Below are positions 47,361 through 60,837 of a DNA stretch of 64,000 bases, piece by piece. Under the pieces are notes generated by a model. That model searched no databases and had not been told where the DNA came from. It was given only the letters and a program-made list of their open reading frames with translations. The stretch comes from Liolophura sinensis (taxonomy: Eukaryota > Mollusca > Polyplacophora > Chitonida > Chitonidae). Within the stretch, counting starts at the first letter, position 1. The number at the start of each line of letters is the position of its first letter. Where the stretch lies: the NCBI RefSeq assembly GCF_032854445.1, contig NC_088295.1, forward strand, positions 76,848,028 to 76,912,027. The letters run 5' to 3'. The position numbers and the translations under genes are program-made.

Positions 47361-47842
47361 ATATCAGAAGTCAATTACCTAGAAGTATGCAACTTCAATA
47401 TATCTAGTCACCACGACATTTTGCACTTTTTCTTCCATCTCTAACATATTATGTGACGTATCTGCGCACGGCTGATCCTAACGCAGTTTTTAAAAAATTA
47501 CGACAACTGAAAAAGGATAGCAATGTCTTTGATACTACTTATTTTAGAGTTGTTTTTGGAAATATAAAAATAGTGAATGAGTTTATAACTGCATACCAAC
47601 AATGATTATCAAAATCGTGGTTTTTAAATACGGATTTTTGGTTTTCAAGGTGTTGCCAGCTGTTGTAGCAGCCGTTTACAATTAGATTTCCCATGATTCA
47701 GTTCGCAATTGCCACCCAAGAGGTTTGCATATTTCTTCACCAGGTGGCGCGAGATTCTACAGATGACGTAACGCGTGTACTGTGCTGTGGAGACTAGCTA
47801 TAGGAAGGTTGCATACTTCTAGGTAATAGACTTTAGATGATT
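47361..47842. mobile_element. MITE-like element with 35-45 bp inverted ends
   Basis: 'attacctagaagtatgcaac' (47374-47393) is the exact reverse complement of 'gttgcatacttctaggtaat' (47806-47825). Similarity continues inward ('tatatctagtcaccac' vs 'tatagctagtctccac') and outward ('aagtc'), giving an element of roughly 450-480 bp. It has no coding capacity. The target-site duplication is not evident, so the superfamily is unassigned. Confidence 0.7.
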
Positions 47843-47995
47843 TCAATACTGTTGAACGAGTACACTTGTTTTGATGCATTTCACGTATGGTTTCAGTGAT
47901 CAGAGACACATTTACCATTGGAGACAACTAAGTATTCACTGTCACCAACATAAATTTCTCCTATCAAAAAAAACAGAAAATCTATGTTGTTGCGA

Positions 47996-48190
47996 TTTAT
48001 TTATTTCTTTGATTGGAATTTTACGTCGTACTCAAGAATATTTCCCTTATACGTCGGCGGTCAGCGTTATGGTGGGAGGGGGTCTGGCAGATCCCAAGAA
48101 AACCCACGACAATCCGTAGGCTGATGGTAGACCTTTAGCCAGCATGACTTGAACTTGAATTCAGAGCGATCGCGTAGCATGACTAGCTAC
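47996..48190 (-). repeat. SINE family 1
   Basis: On minus: 'gctacgcgatcgctctgaat', 'caagtcatgctggct', 'gggttttcttgggatctgcc', 'cctcccaccataacgctgac', 'cgccgacgtataagggaaat', 'attcttgagtacgacgtaaa', 'ttccaatcaaagaaataaat'. Confidence 0.8.
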
Positions 48191-49645
48191 TGGGTTTACC
48201 ATGAGAGAAACCCAACTGCCCTGAGAAAATCACTGGCCTTTGGAAAGTAAATGACGAACTTTTCCATATGTGACATACTCATAAGCAAAGCGAGTTTAAT
48301 ATGTAAGTCATATATTAATGGAAGAAAAGTGATTGATGTAGGCAAGAGCTCCATGTAAGACCACACGAGCATTGTCAAGGGTTTATAGCCACCATATTCC
48401 CCGTGAACAGTACAAGCGTGCAAATCCCTAGGATTCCTTGTACGGACTTGGGATGGAGCCGACATCTGGTGAGTTCTGCTGATTGAAATACACCTTAACC
48501 TTTGACAAGCGCTTGTCCCGTATTCTTATACAGATAATAAGAAAAACAAAGATCAATTCCCCGACACAATAATGAAAATTAAATCCATATAGAACTTAAA
48601 TTTTAAAGACTCGCTAAACTGTGTGAATGTTTTTATATCTAAAGTTTATTTAAAATACTGCTGATATTTGACAACAAATTAAAAACGAAATGCTACTTTT
48701 TAATAACACAATAGTGTGTGTGAATCTGGAAGTCAGAGAAATTGCTCGTTGTAAATGACTCAAGTCCCATAAACCTAATCTTTGAACTGCCTATCTCTTG
48801 CTTCGTAACAAGTTATGACGTTTTCTCTCGAAGGTAACTGAGCAGTATAATTTAATATCTCACGTCACGCGCATGTCGTAAATATTCATAAAACACAGCA
48901 ACAATATTGAAACAAAGCACTGCTCATATGACACATATTAACCTGTAGACGTGAACATTGTTTAGTGTTAAAGGTCTTCTCTAGAATATATGTAAAAAGA
49001 ATTGCAAACAGCAGGTATTACTGACAAAATTCCCGAAACTCAGACTGTTTGGCGTCACTTTGTAATGCCATGACTAACAAGGTTCTAATGACGACGATAC
49101 AATGGGTGCACTTTGAAAAAGCACTGCCGCACGCAAAAAGGTCAGTCATCTGCCCCTTCTGCAGGACCTCATCTAAAATTGCTTTCCTCGATTCGACATA
49201 GTTATTGGTATCAAAGTAACAGAAAAATTGGTAAAAATACAGAGATCAGATGTCTTTTGCCAACGAGCGATTCAGAAGAGTTTATACAAGGACATTTATG
49301 CGCCTGCACGCAATTTTGGGGCAGCTCACATTTTGAAAAGGTTATTTAAGTTCTGTATGCAGACGTAATGCCTATAGCTGTTAGTACTAAGACGTCCGTG
49401 TATAAATAAATAGTGCTAAATCTAATATATGTTATATACACAACACCTTTCCCACTAAATGTGACTATCTAGTTTGATAAAAGCAGGACATTTGGCATGC
49501 GAACGACTTAAGTGGTCTGCAAAGGCAAAAACCTGTCATCCACCTTAAAATCCAGTATGAAAGTCATTTCTTAAAGACAGCCGTCATAGTCTGTAATTCG
49601 TGATAAAAGGAATCACACATCGTGGTACAAGTAATAAACTCGGAA
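48191..49645. other. Non-coding, nothing recognised
   Basis: Frames up to 89 codons on minus and 78 on plus, without recognisable domains or splice-bounded conservation. Confidence 0.45.
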
Positions 49646-49649
49646 TGTA

Positions 49650-50140
49650 TACTCATCTCTGAGAAGCCTCTATGGTTATAAACCATGACAACCAAAAATT
49701 TCAGTAATTTTTTCCAACATAGCCGCCATGCAGTGTCATTGTCGTTCGATTGTTCATACGTGTTACGTATGTGTTAGTGCAGCAAATTACTGAAATAATA
49801 GTCTACTTGGTGATACAATAAACAAATGTTTCTATTCAGATTCTCTTTTGTTTAAAACAAATTTGCTTACCCACATAAAATCCAAACTGGCAGCTATTTT
49901 TGTTCATGATGGTCGTCATTTAAGGTTGTCCGTTTGTTTGTATGTGTTACGTATGTGTTATGTGTCATTAAGGTGATTCGGGTGTTGACACATGTTACAT
50001 GTACATTGATGCTAAACAGTTACACAGGTTAAAAATGCCACACCGGTATTACATTTCATCTCAGCCCGGTGACAAACCACAATTTTAACCGTTGTTTCAA
50101 GCTGGCCGCCATCTAGGCACATATTACGGTTTGATGTATA
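49650..50140 (+). repeat. Two or three degenerate repeats of about 180 bp
   Basis: 'gtgttacgtatgtgtta' occurs near 49760 and 49944, each preceded by 'gtcatt' and a 'ttgttcata/tttgtat' stretch and by a 'gccgccatg' / 'tggtcgtcat' type motif. A third weak copy near 50085-50130 has 'ctggccgccatct' only. Confidence 0.4.
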
Positions 50141-52779
50141 CAGGAAGTTCAAACAGCAAAACAAACCGGAAATATTTTAAAGGATTACAGTATCCAGATT
50201 TAGGTAAAGGCCCTAATTACAAGGACTGCACCCTGTTTAACCAGTGCACTAAGTGAAGGGTTTCTGGTAAAAGTGACTTTTAATCCACTACAGAATTACT
50301 GCCCTAGCAGATCACCAGTCGGCCCGATATCTCACCGTTGACTTTACAGTTGACCATCCACAATACCTCTTTGCCTTTTATTTTGTCATTTCGCATCAAA
50401 CGGTGTCAGTTATGAGATGGATTGCAGCAATGCACTCACAATCAAATATACTTCCGTATCATGGTTCCAATTTATGACACTGACAGCACAGAACAGACTT
50501 AAGGGTCTGAGTCTTCAAGTGATGAACTTGCTGCTTCTTGAGGTATCACTGGCAAACCTGACTGATAAGCTATAGATTTGGCCTGTGTTATGTCTTTCAC
50601 TGTTATACATCAAATGATACTTTAGCTCTTGTGCCAAAGCATCTCCGCCACCAAGTTTGGTTAGAAGATTTCCATCATTTAGTGTTCAGCCACACTTGTT
50701 TAAGCTACATTACCATTGCTTGCATTAGTTCTTACTTGGTGGAGACTGTCTATCGCGAAAGAAATACATTTGACCCTATGCCCACCTTTCGTCTTTTACT
50801 ATGCCCTTCGTATTGATCATCACATGAAAAAAAATTTGTACCCTCTCAGGTTGGGTGAACATAAGTCTGCATGTATGGTGATACTTTGTATTGCTACTTT
50901 CTGTTCCTAGGAATATGTTGTGTACCACTACCACCATCTAATCGAGTGGAATCCAAAATTATTTGAATTTGGAGAACAGTGAGGAAAAAGGAACATTCAT
51001 CGTAATCTCGCCAATGAATGAATAAATGATTAGTGACATAACGTCATTTCGGCAGTAATGCTGCCATATCGTTAATGTAATCATATTTTATCCTGTTCAT
51101 TGTTCTTAGAGAACTGGTCGATGTGTTCGATTTTCATTACTCCAAATATCACTGGAAGCATTTCATTACTCTTAATATATAAAGCATATGCTCAAATCAG
51201 TATGATATGTTTACAACAGGTTATCTTAAAATATAGGTGTTTGATCTAGATCGAAAGTGGTGTAAATCATGATAGAACGCCAAAGGATTATTCTTTTACC
51301 ACCTTGAATCTTCAAAATGGTGATAAGCCCATGCCTGTATGTGATACTGCTATGTTTGGCCAGAACTGCCCTACGTCTGATGCCGTTTCCCTGTGTTATG
51401 TACACACCATCGGTATATTTCAAGCCCCGTGATCCTTGGCTCTGTTCTCATGCGCTGGCTTATTCTGTCAACTAAGGTTGGGTTATCCAACTGATGTCAA
51501 AATATACAATATATTATGTTTTCTGCTTAAATAAGGTATCTAATATACCGCTGTAATTAGCCTATACTGAACCCCAAAAGCAGTGGTGTCAACAGTAAAC
51601 CCCAGCTCACGCCGCTACCTCGGACAAACTTTCACACACACTTACTCCATTCCTGTACCAGCACAATTCAGTTTATCTAAGCACATATTCATGTATGCAG
51701 TGTATTCATAGCGTTTTACCTTTCACTGCCACATATCATTGGTAGGGGAAGTAATGGGGCCCGTAGAACTGTCAAAATGTCCTTGAAAGGGGTATGATCA
51801 AGCGTATCAACGGATGGGCAATTAGTTGACGTTAGACGATTGGGATAAATGGGTCTCGGCCCGGGCTGAGGACGTGTGAGATAGCAAAGCGAATTTCTCG
51901 AGTTTTTCTTGAGCACTTTCTTCGTCTCATGACAGTTCCCTCCCTGGTCCAAAGCTCGCCATCGTAAATTGAGCTAGAGTGGACACTAATGATAATACTA
52001 CATTTGCTGTCGACAAAATCTATTTGACGACCTTGGGAATTTTGTCCGATATAAACCAATACCTTGAGTACTCTTGTGGAGATTGAAGTGTAAAACGTGC
52101 GTGTCCTATCTGTCACATTCAACTGAAAGCACAGGCCAGACTAGATTTTAAAATGCATTTCACAACGCTTACTACAGCGTTACGGACAAAAAAGCACTTG
52201 GATTTTGCAGAAATTGTCGAAAAAGAAGCATACCACGTCACCTGAGCCTTATTGTTGGCATATTTTGTAATAAAGCTTAAGTTGTGTATGCGTGACTTCG
52301 TCAAATATAATGTTAAGGATAAGAATCATAATGGACTTCCAGGATCAATAATGGAAAAACTAAAAAGTATATACAATAAAAAAATTATCATTACATTGAT
52401 TTTCAAGAAAGTATAATAAAGTATAATAGTTGAAATTGAAACTACCTCCTTTTTCGTACAGGCTGCTTGAGGGAAAAGTTTGGTCATCTTTGAAAGATTA
52501 CAGTCTTAGTAAGATGTACCATCTGGAAAAATAAGTGCAACACCTTAACGAAGGTGTCCTGATAGTGCAAATCTAATTTATTTGTAGTCATTCAATCGTG
52601 TTTGTGCCAGTCATTTTAGTCTCGTTCGTGATATCAGCATTAGACCTCCATCTCGGTTTGGGATTCACAGCGTGCACTGCAGAGTTATTTGGCCAATAGT
52701 ATTGGAAACATTAGTCGTTAGGGAATAAGCCAATGGAATGATCTAATGTCTGTTTAGTTGCCGTGAAAATGCAGTAGTC
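50141..52779. other. Non-coding, nothing recognised
   Basis: Only short frames (longest 96 codons on minus, 51832-52122, with no domain). I found no repeat family members or convincing exons. Confidence 0.45.
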
Positions 52780-52920
52780 GGGGCAGGCCCACATACGATG
52801 TAGGTAGGAAGCTAAGTATTTGGGGGTGGTTTCTTAAACATATATCCATAAGACAACGTCGTCGTCCTATGGGATTTTTAATACTTAAGTTGCTAAGCAC
52901 GATGTTAAACCTCATAAGGT
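52780..52920 (+). repeat. Degenerate CACT-family SINE 3' part
   Basis: 'acgtcgtcgtcctatggg', 'acttaagttgctaagcacga' and 'gatgttaaacctcat' parallel the 'tcgtcgtcatatgac', 'gttgagtacgacgttaaacc' end of the copy at 14.6 kb. The CACT tail is missing. Confidence 0.4.
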
Positions 52921-55021
52921 AACCTAAAATAGGCAGTAAGATAAGGTAAAGTTAAGATATCGCCAAATTAATCGTATATAAAACTTTCTGAAAGTATTTC
53001 ATGTCTATGAAAATTTAAGTGTCGCAGCTGACAATCGTGTACCAATAATAGGTGTCTCTGGTCAATAAATAAGTTTCCAAATAAACGTTGAACATCACCA
53101 ATAGTTTCAGTGTTTCTTCAGTTATATTAGATATGCATTAAATAACCTAAAATTTCGTCCATGACTGAGTTGCTAATTTTTCCACATTATAGGAATTCTG
53201 TTGACTTTAGAAAAGCTTGGAGAGGTGTTTGGAAGATAAGATGTTATCCTACTGCAGAAATGTAAAATTTAGTGGCAGAAGTAATATCTCATGGCATTTG
53301 TTTGCCTCCAAAAATGCTCTTTTATGGCCGAACTTTTAGGTCATTTAAGGTAAGCTGATTGCTTGCCAGGATAATCCAGATAATCCAGCGGTAAGCCTTG
53401 AACCAAATGTACCTTATTGTTATCAATATATGAATGGAGTATAACTTTTCTCTTAGCCAGTATGTATCAGACAGCTTCTTTTTGTGTGAAGACAATCGGT
53501 AATCAATGCTGGTGGTTATCTGGCTATACAGATTTCCCCAGATATTCTTTTCTGAACAAAGAGTTACATTGTGAAGAGACATTAAGCTGAAGAATATCCG
53601 AAAAGCCTCTAAGCAGCACAATAAACAAACTGATTCATTTTACCCTTGGTATTTATGCTACTCACCTTAACATATGTTGGCCCAACTACAAATCGGGATG
53701 AATTACGAGGATTGAATCGTATAAAACAAATCAGCCATGAGAGAGAGACCGGGAGAGAGAGGAAGGCCAGCTGACTTGAGATAGAATATTATTTTCTTCC
53801 ATGCTGTGTTTGTAGCGGTCAATAAGTGAATAATTATAGAAATAATTATAAGTTATTTCATTGTTACCAAGGTAATCACCACCAGATCGACATGTCACGA
53901 GGATCAAGCCCGTAAAGCACACTGCAAATCTTTTTTAATGTAAGTCTATGCAGAGATAAATCACAGTGAGTAAGAACATATGTATACAAGAAAACTGCCA
54001 TAGAGTGCTCATCAGATCGGATCGGACAGTGTTCGCATCCCCTGCTGCTTCATGGGATCAGATCACGCAGGCTGTGCCATGTCAGCGGCTGTATCTGATA
54101 ATGGAGTGGGTACAGCTTCAGTCGATTTTGCACCTTGTCTGTACAACGGAGTCTGTACACCACAGACTATACAACTCGAGTTGCTGTATCAAAACATTTA
54201 ACGTTGTGCGCCAGGCTAATAGCTTTTCAAAATCGTGTACGACTGCAGATTACATTACACAGTCCATACAAACCCATATACATCATAAAATCAGATGACA
54301 CTGGATCATTTCTTGACTACTTCACAGAGCTTCATGGAGAAGTTGACCTAAGATTTTTTAAAAACCGTTGTTTCTCAGTTTAGAGACAGACTTTCTTCGC
54401 CTTAGGTATTGGGGCTTGAATGTTACGTTGGGAATTAGCTGTGTGCAACTGATATTGCCGATATTGTTTAGACTTGTCTACTTTTGTTGAGAGCAGCATT
54501 TGTGTGCAAGTAGCAAAATTTTATACAGATGAAATTTAATAGCGACCACTTGGTGCGACATGGCGGTACTGTAACGGGATTTTAACCAGAAAGCGTATTG
54601 CGTACAAACAGAAAGAGACAACCCACTATAGGCAATGATATAAATATTACTGCTCTACGGTAAGTGGCTTAAAGAAACCCCTCAAACAACGTAGATTATC
54701 AAGAAAATCGGTAATTTGAAAGTTTGGTGTTGATCGTACTTGTAATTTTTGCGATTAAGTTGTAGGTGATTAACCGTTCATCGAACACAGCCTAAATATA
54801 TAAAGCCATAGTCCGAAACATCCCTGTAGAAACAAGTAAAATAGTCTGACCGCTTCGGTGTCTGGATGTAACATTGTCTAACCCTCAACAGGTCTCCGTA
54901 TTCATACCGCGCTCCATGTCTGGCCTTGGACTACGATTGAATTTCCATTTAATTACATGTTAAGCCCCAAACTACCTTAAGTTACTGTTGACAGGCCGTG
55001 TGATACATTAATGCAAAAATA
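52921..55021. other. Non-coding, nothing recognised
   Basis: A short purine-rich GAGA tract lies at 53738-53762. Frames up to 110 codons (53966-54298) lack any recognisable feature. Confidence 0.45.
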
Positions 55022-55200
55022 GTGACCCCATACCCGAGATGGTTAGCGTGCCAGACCCAAAAGCCTCTCACCAATGCGGTTGCTGTGAGTTCGTCCAGCT
55101 TATGCTGGTTTCCTCTTCAGATGTACATGGGAAGGACTGCCTGCTACCTACGGATGGTCGTCGGTGTCAACAACAATCAAATAAACAACAAATACAATAA
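55022..55200 (+). repeat. SINE family 1, internally deleted
   Basis: 'gagatggttagcgtgccaga', 'cctctcaccaatgcggttgc', 'tgtgagttcgtccagctta', 'tgctggtttcctcttcaga', 'acctacggatggtcgtcgg', then directly 'caacaatcaaataaacaac'. The CCGGG/TCCCACCA part and the tail motif are missing. Confidence 0.8.
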
Positions 55201-56926
55201 TGCTAAAAATGCAAATTTTAGTATTGCAATCCCGGAAGTGGTACATTTCTCTTTCTATTTTCAGAACCTCGTTGTGTCTTATCACAAAAATGCTCAATAT
55301 TAAACTTCTTTGCAATGGGGTAAATATGCAACGGACTTTCCTGTATGTATACCTGTGCAGACACTTGTCCAATGACAGTGAAAAAAGCCAGGTATTTAAC
55401 AAGTAGGGTAGTTATACCCATGAATACTGACATGAAAGCCTTACTGACAGTTGAATATTCCTTTCTGATAATACATCTGTTTCCCCCTTTTTTTTAAAGT
55501 TCAAGGTAAACACCGCTAGAAATTACTACCAGTATAATAATATGGATGTACATATTTTGTAACGTAATTTCTTGTTGATTTGTTTATGTTGTAACAACTG
55601 AGATACATGTGTCTGGTTGTTACCTTTCTCTTGATGTGCATAGTGTAATATGTTCACTCAGTGAATCAGATCAAAGTTCATGGGGATTTCCTTTTTTTTT
55701 ATTATTTTCTTTTTGTTGTCTTGACCTCCTTAAGTAAGGGTCCTCCTTCCTGCAAATGACCAACAGTATGGAAGTTTCTATTAGCTCTATTCTCGACCGC
55801 GAAATGCGACACACTCAAGATCTGCTGCGTTTGATACACTTCTTAAAAACCTTAAGGAAGAATTATGATATGAATGATTTTTTTATTTCTCACAAGAAAT
55901 TCGCAAAATACATGATTTAAATAGCAGCCGAGCTATCAAGTGCCTCGCAGTTGTTTTTCCTCCCTGCTTACTTCTGACGTAGGCGTACGTTAATTTGAAA
56001 ATCGAAAAAATGATGTCTTAAATCATTCATGTTTTTAACGAACTCAAAGGACATCAATGCATGTTAGGCTTGAGGACATGTGAGTTGTTTTAGTTCTGAG
56101 CATCATGAAGTGCAACCAGCGGTTAATTTCATCTTGTCACATTATTTTTCCAAAGACCAAAGGAAACGAGCATCGCATTTTTCTTCAACGGCGTTGTTTC
56201 CAGAGCATTAAGCTTAAGTGTCGTGACATAATAATGGACAGGGTTTATGGAGTATTTGTTCAGTCAGCATGATGCATATAGCAAAAAGTCTTCAGTTGCA
56301 TTCATAATCCACACTTCTGTAGGAGACATCTGTGTTCTTTTCATTGGGATAATTTTTCTAAAACAACATACTCAAGAACGGTTGCTCTCTTAATTTTTAT
56401 CGACTAAAATTTGATTCTGTCAAAATGATACGACCAAACATTAGCAATTAAACACATTTCCACAACGAAGACGCAAAACAAGATGGAATTGTCATGCCTC
56501 ACGTCTGTAACAGTCATGACCATAATATATTGGTGAATTCGATGACTTTTGTAGTAATCCGGTTAGGAAGACTACCGAATTAACTGTTGACATTTCATAG
56601 CCTAGGGCGAAAAGGGTCAAGATTTCTATTTTCGAATTTATGGTTTATTTATGATATGGACTGTGCCTTTCCAGTGTGGTGAAGAATGTCTATTTATATA
56701 CTATATTATTAATAGATTGTTCATGCAATTACCGGAATGCAGTGCACGTATACTGTCACTACAGATCGCCAGAGTAATGGTGTATTTACAAAAAGATGCA
56801 TACAGATCAAAAGAGCAATTCGTATTGCCGCGGGTGAGAAACACAGATAAATCATATGTCACACAGCAGACGCAAGATAGGAGGATAGCAGACGACAGCA
56901 ACCTTCGGCAGCGTAATGTCGACTGA
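55201..56926. other. Non-coding, nothing recognised
   Basis: AT-rich with T-runs near 55491 and 55692. Frames up to 93 codons without features. Confidence 0.45.
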
Positions 56927-58019
56927 TATACGTCTCACGGACTGAGTGACGAAGTGCATGTTTTATCGTGGTACTCAACCACTTCCAGACTTGTAAAAGT
57001 TTCATGGACTGACTGACGAAATTCCTATTTTATCCCAATCCTCAACCAGTTCAAGACTGGTATACGTCTCATGGACTGAGTGACGAAGTGACTCTTTTAT
57101 CCCAGTACTCAACCATGTCGAGACTGGTATACGTCTAGTGGATTGAGTGACGAAGTGCCTATTTCATCCCAGTACTCAAGCAGTTCGAGACTGGTATACG
57201 TCTCATGGACTGAATGTCGAAGTGCCTCTTTTATCCCAGTATTCAAACAGTTCAAGACTGGTATACGTCTCATGGACTGATTGACGAAGTGCCTATTTTA
57301 TCCCAGTGCTCAACCAGTTCAAGACTGGTATACGTCTCATGGACTGAGTGACGAAGTGCCTCTTTTATCCCAATACTCAACCAGTTCAAGGCTGGTATAC
57401 GTTTCATGGACTGAGTGACAAAGTGCCTCTTTTATCCCAATACTCAACCAGTTCAAGGCTGGTATACATCTCATGGACTGAGTGACGAAGTGCCTTTTTT
57501 ATCCCAGTACTCAACCATGTCGAGACTGGTATACGTCTAGTGGACCGAGTGACGAAAAGCCGTTTTTAGCCTAGTACTCAACCAGTTCAAAACGTCTCAT
57601 GGACTGCGTGACGAAGTACCTATTTTTTCCCAGTATTCAAACAGTTCAAGAAAGGTATACGTCTCATGGATTGAGTGACGAAGTGCCTTTTTATCCCGGT
57701 ACTCAACCAGTTCAAAACTGGTATACATCTCATGGATTGATTGACGAAGTGCCTCTTTTATCCCAATACTCAAACAGTTCAAGACTGGTATAAGTCTCAT
57801 GGGCTGACAGACGAAGTGCCTATTTTATCCCAATACTCAACCAATTCAAAACTGGTATACGTCTCATGAACTGAGTGACGAAGTGACTCTTTTATCCCAG
57901 TGCTCAACCAGTTCAAGACTGGTATACGTCTCATGGGCTGAATGACGAAGTGCCTCTTTTATCCTAATACTCAACCAGTTCAAGACTGGTATATGTCTCA
58001 TGGTCTGAGTGACGAAGTC
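56927..58019 (+). repeat. 67-bp minisatellite, about 16 copies
   Basis: Units start at 56927, 56994, 57061, 57128, 57195, 57262, 57329, 57396 and so on, rigidly 67 bp apart, each 'tatacgtctcatggactgag', 'tgacgaagtgcct', 'cttttatcccagtactcaa', 'ccagttcaagactgg'. One unit near 57585 has lost about 8 bases. Each unit holds a short dyad (accagt-tcaag-actggt). The period is not a multiple of three, so the small frames inside are not protein repeats. Confidence 0.95.
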
Positions 58020-60837
58020 ACACTGAAATATTACACACTGTAGAGTGGGGAAAATCACTGCACCACAAATATAAATTGGTGAAAAATTCTTCAGCTATGC
58101 ACCCATAAACTAAAGATCATATATAACAAATGTAATTTTCAACCTTATACTTTCGCTCAGCATGTTAATATTAATGATATCTAGACAACCACATGTGCAC
58201 TTGACAAGGATTCACGTATGATTTCGCTATTCGTAGCCACACGTTAGGTAATACCATAGGTCATACCATACCTAAACAATTATCCATTCTCCGCCTTATC
58301 GTATAATGTCCTTTGAATGGTGACACATCAATGTTTTCTGAGAGTTCCAAAGTAAAGGTATTCTTGTTGTATGAAAATAATCAGTGACTAGGGTTTTGTT
58401 ATGACGTTGTTATAACTTAAGCATTTCCGTAAACATGTATATGTGGCATAAAAACATGAGGTAGGTTAGCTCGGTTTCACAAGTTACATGTGACCATTGC
58501 CATACTACAGCACTCCCGTCGTTGCTGTGGTTTTGTTCGCAATATCCTAGCCTTTCATATTGTACAGGGAGATAGCCGTGGTGGTATATACTGCTCGTTC
58601 AATACACGCTGAAAAGATATGACGCAGGGTTTGAGGGTTTACCCATCGAGGACGGGGCAAATCTAATCATTGGCTTGCTGCATAGACCAAGGATACGGCT
58701 TCGCATGGAAAAAGAAACCGTTAACAGTCTGCATATTTCACATCCTGGCGTATAGAAGAGATCTGTCATTGCCTTTCGATATACACTGCTTATTTAATCC
58801 AGCTCCATCACCCTAAGACCGACGAATACAGCCGCATTAGGGAGCTTTACTTCTTTAGAATTATGTGATTCCAAATCAGGCAGGCTGCTTATTCTCTGCG
58901 GCCCACGGGCAAATCCTGAATTAGCCTGATTCCTGGTATATAACTGCCGTACGATGAGATGAACGTTCACTTTGCAGTTGTGTCAACTTCCGCTTGTCCC
59001 GAGGCTGGGGCAATATCTACATGAGTTCACACTAGTCGATCATTGTGTTTGAATTTAAAGTTCTTAGTACTTAAAGCTCAAGCTGGATTTATCGCAAGAC
59101 TGTTGTGTGGGCGCAGGAAATCAGTCATACAAGTTGCGATTGAAACTGAATATTGATAGTCTTGCGCAATACATCAATTCGTTTTGACTTCTCCGAAAGC
59201 TACCTCCTGTGAACATCCAACACGACACTGTCAATTAAAGCAGTTCAAGTATATGTAAGTCAGTCGTATTGACCTCTTTTTAATTTATAGTGCAATCTTA
59301 ATGCTATTTCTTTCTGCACCACTACCCAAAGGTATGAAACCAGCAGAGAACAAAACTGGAGATTTAGCTGAAAAACTTTTTAGCCGATTACATTACCTTA
59401 AATGACTTTTATCTATGAGCAAAGTCAGTTAGATGAGAATGCTGAACGTCACATTGGATTTTGTCATAAAATCATTGTTTGATGTAAAGTTTCATCGAAA
59501 ACTGCAAAAACTGATTCCCCAAAGTTAAACTTGCTGAAGTTTGTCTTGAAGTAATTTTAATATAGCCAATTTTCACATTGAACAACAAAACTGATATGTT
59601 GCACAAATTTGTTCTCGTCAAAATGTTGCTGAAAAGTATCCAATACCCAATTATATGCTTATAACAATTTTCATTCGTTCACTTTTATAAGCATTTATGT
59701 ATATGGTGTGCAATATAAAACGATTTCGTAAAAAGAGAGACAGTGCGACAAACTAAAAATGTACCGATGGTCACGTGGAGACCGCGTGTTGTATTACAGA
59801 CCCGGGGGTGATAACAAATTATCCACGCTAACGTTTGCACGAAAGTAAATCAAAGTCTGCACGCCATAGAACGACACATGCTCCATGACGAATCCTTCAA
59901 GGTCATATTCAGAATAAATGATTTGATATTCTATACACAATGGTTAGCTTGATTTGCACTTTTTTTATCAAACATCCACGCAATTCAACAATCAGATTTC
60001 AGCCAGCAAAGTAATCAAAACTCTCCCATAAAACCTAGGGTCACATGGACAAATGATTCGCTACACAAATCCAGTCACAGTGTATAAACGATACCTTGTT
60101 GTACACACCGTTATATTTTAAGTGTTTTCCTCCCAAATTTGTAATTGTTCTTTTTTTTGGCACTGTCTGTTAGCATATGTTCGTGTTCTTCTAATCCTCT
60201 AATATAAACAATAAGGCCGTTTATCAGTGTTCTGTAGTTTGATGTTAAGTCTACACAGAGTAAGATTAATAAATATAACATAAGGTTATAGTCTGGGGCC
60301 GCAGCCCGGATCAATTATTGATGAGATAGGATCTTTGGACTGTCAAAGCGTTTAGCCTGAACTTTTTCTTGTTTAGACGTACTCCTAGGTGAAAACGGAT
60401 GGAGCGTGATCGTCATCCGTCGTTAGCTATCGATCTGTGTCTATCATCAAGTACGACGCAGTGAGAGATACTTGTATCTTTTCACGGTGGCGTGGCCATG
60501 GGAGATGATAGTGTAAGAGGAAACAGACCAGAGTGTAAGATGTCACATGTGGTCTTAATGGCTATAACCGTACCCTGTTCAGACACGAAGCGGGCTAACC
60601 ACTACTGGACTACACAGAATGTGAACAAATACACAGGATTTTAGTTTTCAGTGTACATAGTAAGCAGCTTTCCCTAACTGATGACGGTGGTGTACTGAGT
60701 TTTTCGATGGATTTACCTTGAGTACCACACAGTTTGCAATGTACCCAAGTAAACGCACGGTTGATTTTGGTCATTATTACAGTATTCATTTGGTTCCAAA
60801 TGTTTTTCATTATCTTAGCCATGTAATACAAATTCCA
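58020..60837. other. Non-coding, nothing recognised except motif C
   Basis: Frames under 70 codons. A degenerate third motif C copy lies at about 58460-58560. A weak tRNA-like 'agtagtggttagcccgcttc' can be read on minus near 60580-60605. Confidence 0.4.
58460..58560 (+). repeat. Motif C repeat, diverged copy 3
   Basis: 'aagttacatgtgaccatt', 'cccgtcgttgctgtggtttt' parallel 'ggttacgtgtgaccattt' and 'ctgtcgtcgctgctcaggtt' at 42.57 kb. Confidence 0.45.
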
